Position numbers and translations under genes: made by a program
The notes under the pieces: model-generated
Seen by the model: the letters and a program-made list of their open reading frames with translations, nothing else
Databases searched by the model: none
Told to the model about the DNA's origin: nothing
Shown: piece after piece, positions 61,876-64,000 of the stretch
How the letters are laid out: each line of letters begins with the position of its first letter
Numbering within the stretch: the first letter of the stretch is position 1
DNA from: JBGOTP01 sp963717075
Lineage (GTDB): Bacteria > Acidobacteriota > Vicinamibacteria > Vicinamibacterales > CAVVIG01
Direction of reading: 5' to 3'
Assembly (NCBI GenBank): GCA_963717075.1
Contig: CAVQVI010000006.1
Location: forward strand, 124,001 to 188,000
Length of the DNA stretch: 64,000 bases

Positions 61876-62564
61876 TGCGTCAGCCCACGGCCGGAGAGCT
61901 CACCCACGAACGGCTCGGCTCTCGCTTCGCCGATGCACTATCGACCTACGACACGAGGCGCCGCGTCGATGTGCTCGTGGACGAGTTCCTGCGCGACCAG
62001 GTTGGCGGCCGCGAGGTCCTCGACGTGGGCTGCGGGCTCGGCTTCTTCAGCCAGCGGCTCGTTGAACGTGGCGCACGTGTCACCGCCTGTGACATCGGGC
62101 CCGGTCTGGTGGAACAGACGCGCGCTCGTGCCGGATGCACGGCGGTCGTCGCAGACGCGTTGCGTCTCACCGATACGTTCGGCCGCGGTCGGTTCGATGT
62201 GGTGGTGTCGTCGGAATGCATCGAGCACACGCCGACGCCAGGAGAAGCGATTACACAGATGCTGGCCGTGCTGAAGCCGGGCGGCCTGCTGTCGCTCAGC
62301 ACTCCGAATCTCGTGTGGCAGCCCGTCGTGAGGCTGGCCACCGCCCTCAAGCTGCGGCCATTCGACGGGCACGAGAACTTCAGCTCGTGGTCGTCGATCC
62401 GCCGAACGATTGAAGCCAACGGTGCTTCAGTCGTCGCTGAGCGGGGCCTGCACCTGTTTCCGTTTCAGCTTCCACTGCACACGCTGTCGACCTGGTGCGA
62501 TCGCCACCTGCAGATGGCCCGCGTGGTGATGATCACTATCTGCGTGCTCGCCCGGAAGGACTAG
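61875..62564 (+). CDS. SAM-dependent methyltransferase (UbiG-type)
   Basis: This 229-residue class I methyltransferase has V-L-D-V-G-C-G-L-G-F-F near 48-58 (GxGxG), D-V-V-V-S-S-E-C-I-E-H near 109-119, and L-K-P-G-G-L-L-S-L-S-T near 135-145. It overlaps the stop of the glycosyltransferase gene and is followed after 16 bases by a membrane protein, so it belongs to the same transcript. The likely substrate is a lipid-linked or nucleotide-bound sugar, though a quinone-type ring acceptor is also consistent with this fold. Confidence 0.9.
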   Translation: MRQPTAGELTHERLGSRFADALSTYDTRRRVDVLVDEFLRDQVGGREVLDVGCGLGFFSQRLVERGARVTACDIGPGLVEQTRARAGCTAVVADALRLTDTFGRGRFDVVVSSECIEHTPTPGEAITQMLAVLKPGGLLSLSTPNLVWQPVVRLATALKLRPFDGHENFSSWSSIRRTIEANGASVVAERGLHLFPFQLPLHTLSTWCDRHLQMARVVMITICVLARKD

Positions 62565-62580
62565 CCCACCCCATCGCTTA

Positions 62581-64000
62581 TGTCACGCGATACGGTTGTC
62601 CACATGGCAGGTGGCGCTCTCATCGGCGCCGTGATGGCGCTGGCCGTGTTTCCCATCGGGTTCGTCACGGGACACGGCCAGTTCTGGCTGAGACCGCCTC
62701 AGGACCCCACGGCGTACCTCACGACCTGGGAGTACTTCCTTCACGACCAATGGCGCTTCCCCATCTTGAGTCTGCCCGCCATGGGTTATCCCGAAGGTGG
62801 CAGCGTCCTCTTCGTCGACGCCCTTCCCCTCGCGCAATTGCTCAGCAAGGCGGCGTATTCGGTCACTGGTGTCGCCGTCAATCCTTACGGCTGGTGGATG
62901 GCGCTCCTGTACGTCCTGCAGGGCGCGTTCGCCGTACGTCTGGTACGCGCTGCGGGGGCCCGCTCGCCGCTCGCGTCTGCGGCCGCCGCGATTTTCGCTG
63001 TGGGTTGTCAGCCGTTCATCGGGCGCATCTGGCACTTCGCGCTGTCCAGTCATTTCCCCATCCTGTGGGCCATGGCGCTCTACTTCGAGAACGTCCACGA
63101 CCGTCGATTCACCGCTGGTGAACACTTCGCCGTGAGCGCCGTGGCTCTTCTCGTGAACCCGTACCTTTTCGTCATGGTGGGGATTCTGCAGGCCGCGACG
63201 GTCGTTCGGCTGTGGTCGCGGAGGCTGCTGGTCAAGTCAGACTGGCAACGCCTGGTGCTACTGGTCGTGGGCGTCGGCGCGATCGGCGGCGTCCTCGGCT
63301 ACGGTGCCATCACTTCTGGACCCGCCACCATGCGAGCGATGGGGTTTGGATTGTTCTCCTGGAATCTCATGACGCTCGTCGTGCCCCCGGAAGCGTACTG
63401 GGGATTTCCGACAGGTCTAGTGAGGGACGCCACCGGCGGCCAGTACGAAGGCGAGGCCTACATCGGATTGGGCGCTGTGATTCTGGCGACGGTTTGCCTC
63501 GTCACATGCGCGCGGCCACTGCTGGCCGCCATGCGACGACATTGGCCGCTCGTGACAGCTCTGGTCCTGTTTGCCGCGTACGCCGCGTCGCACCGCGTCT
63601 TTCTGGGATCGAGGCTGGTCCTCGAGGTGCCCATTCCCGAGCGGCTGCTGAACCTCGCGGCGTTCTTTCGCGCCGACGGACGATTCGTCTGGGTGGTCGT
63701 CTACGCGACGAGTCTGCTGTCGCTTGCAGGCATGTTCCGCTGGCATCGGCCGGTGATCGTCGTGCCACTGGTGCTCACGGCCGCCCTGTTACAAGCGCGA
63801 GAAGCCAGCGTGAAGCTGCAATCCGTACGAACCCAATTGGCAGCCCCTTTCGGGCCCGACCTCGTGGACAACGCTCAGCTGACGACCTGGCTGGGGCGAC
63901 ACCATCGGCTCTTTCAATTCCCGTCCCACTCCTGCGGCGGTCTGTGGGACCACGTTGAGGCGACTCGCGCGGAGCAGATCGCACGCGAGCTGCAGATCCA
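62581..64000 (+). CDS. large multi-pass membrane protein, DUF6311-like, 3' end outside window
   Basis: The frame is open from ATG 62581 to the end of the window (473 residues, incomplete). It opens with a hydrophobic helix (A-L-I-G-A-V-M-A-L-A-V-F-P), then Q-D-P-T-A-Y-L-T-T-W near 41-50, F-P-I-L-S-L-P-A-M-G-Y-P-E-G near 59-73 and F-V-D-A-L-P near 77-82, and about ten further helices. The pattern resembles the DUF6311/YfhO group also seen at 57716. Near residue 380 it has F-R-A-D-G-R-F-V-W. It follows a methyltransferase by 16 bases. Function is unknown; a glycan-modifying or sugar-polymer membrane enzyme is plausible. Confidence 0.8.

Overview
The window is a high-GC bacterial chromosome segment with dense coding on both strands. 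It looks like Acidobacteriota, most likely a Vicinamibacteria-type soil or sediment lineage. That placement is an inference from the gene families, the many large fusion proteins, frequent GTG/TTG starts and a dispersed palindromic repeat placed after stop codons; no rRNA or other decisive marker is present. One tRNA gene, tRNA-Arg(ACG), is present. There is no CRISPR array, no transposase gene and no prophage.

Layout. 0-9 kb: the end of a spermidine-synthase-like gene, a small basic protein, a Fic AMPylator with a possible operator, tRNA-Arg, moaB/moeA for molybdenum cofactor, a zinc-ribbon membrane protein, a Rossmann dehydrogenase, an OmpR-type response regulator divergent from a Spy/CpxP-like periplasmic protein, and a degenerate sigma-54-activator-like domain. 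9.7-16.8 kb: a TetR-controlled tripartite exporter operon (TetR, HlyD-type adaptor, ABC ATPase, TolC-type channel, second ABC ATPase, two ABC-2 permeases). Its last three genes carry about twelve single-base frameshifts. 17-24.6 kb: an HD-GYP-type protein, a giant methyltransferase/glycosyltransferase, transketolase, and an alpha-toroid-like protein. 24.6-38 kb: mostly housekeeping metabolism and translation: NAD-type isocitrate dehydrogenase, PlsB-like acyltransferase, proline dehydrogenase, an SDR, CCA-adding enzyme, an acyl-ACP synthetase/acyltransferase fusion, IF-1, a DEAD-box helicase, and a BRCT-TPR protein. 38-45 kb: glucokinase, a fused NfnAB-like flavin oxidoreductase, a DUF3108-like protein, and thiS-thiG.

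45-64 kb is a surface-polysaccharide region. It holds a WecA/MraY-type initiating transferase fused to a CapD-like nucleotide-sugar module, glycosyltransferases, an FN3 plus VCBS-repeat secreted protein, a Wzm/Wzt ABC exporter (the Wzm carries an extra CapD-like membrane module), a three-domain GT-GT-methyltransferase, and three large multi-TM proteins. Two of those three share a C-terminal beta-rich domain and descend from a local duplication that also left a glycosyltransferase relic.

Four themes cut across the window. (1) About 20 apparent frameshifts, nearly all single-base insertions, twelve of them in the exporter. (2) A REP-like palindrome family with about 15 copies, sitting just after stop codons or supplying them. 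(3) Start codons only 6-9 nt after a TANAAT-like -10 box with no Shine-Dalgarno, which suggests leaderless mRNAs; one of these promoters is palindromic and may serve two divergent genes. (4) Repeated use of gene fusions in lipid, redox and polysaccharide enzymes.
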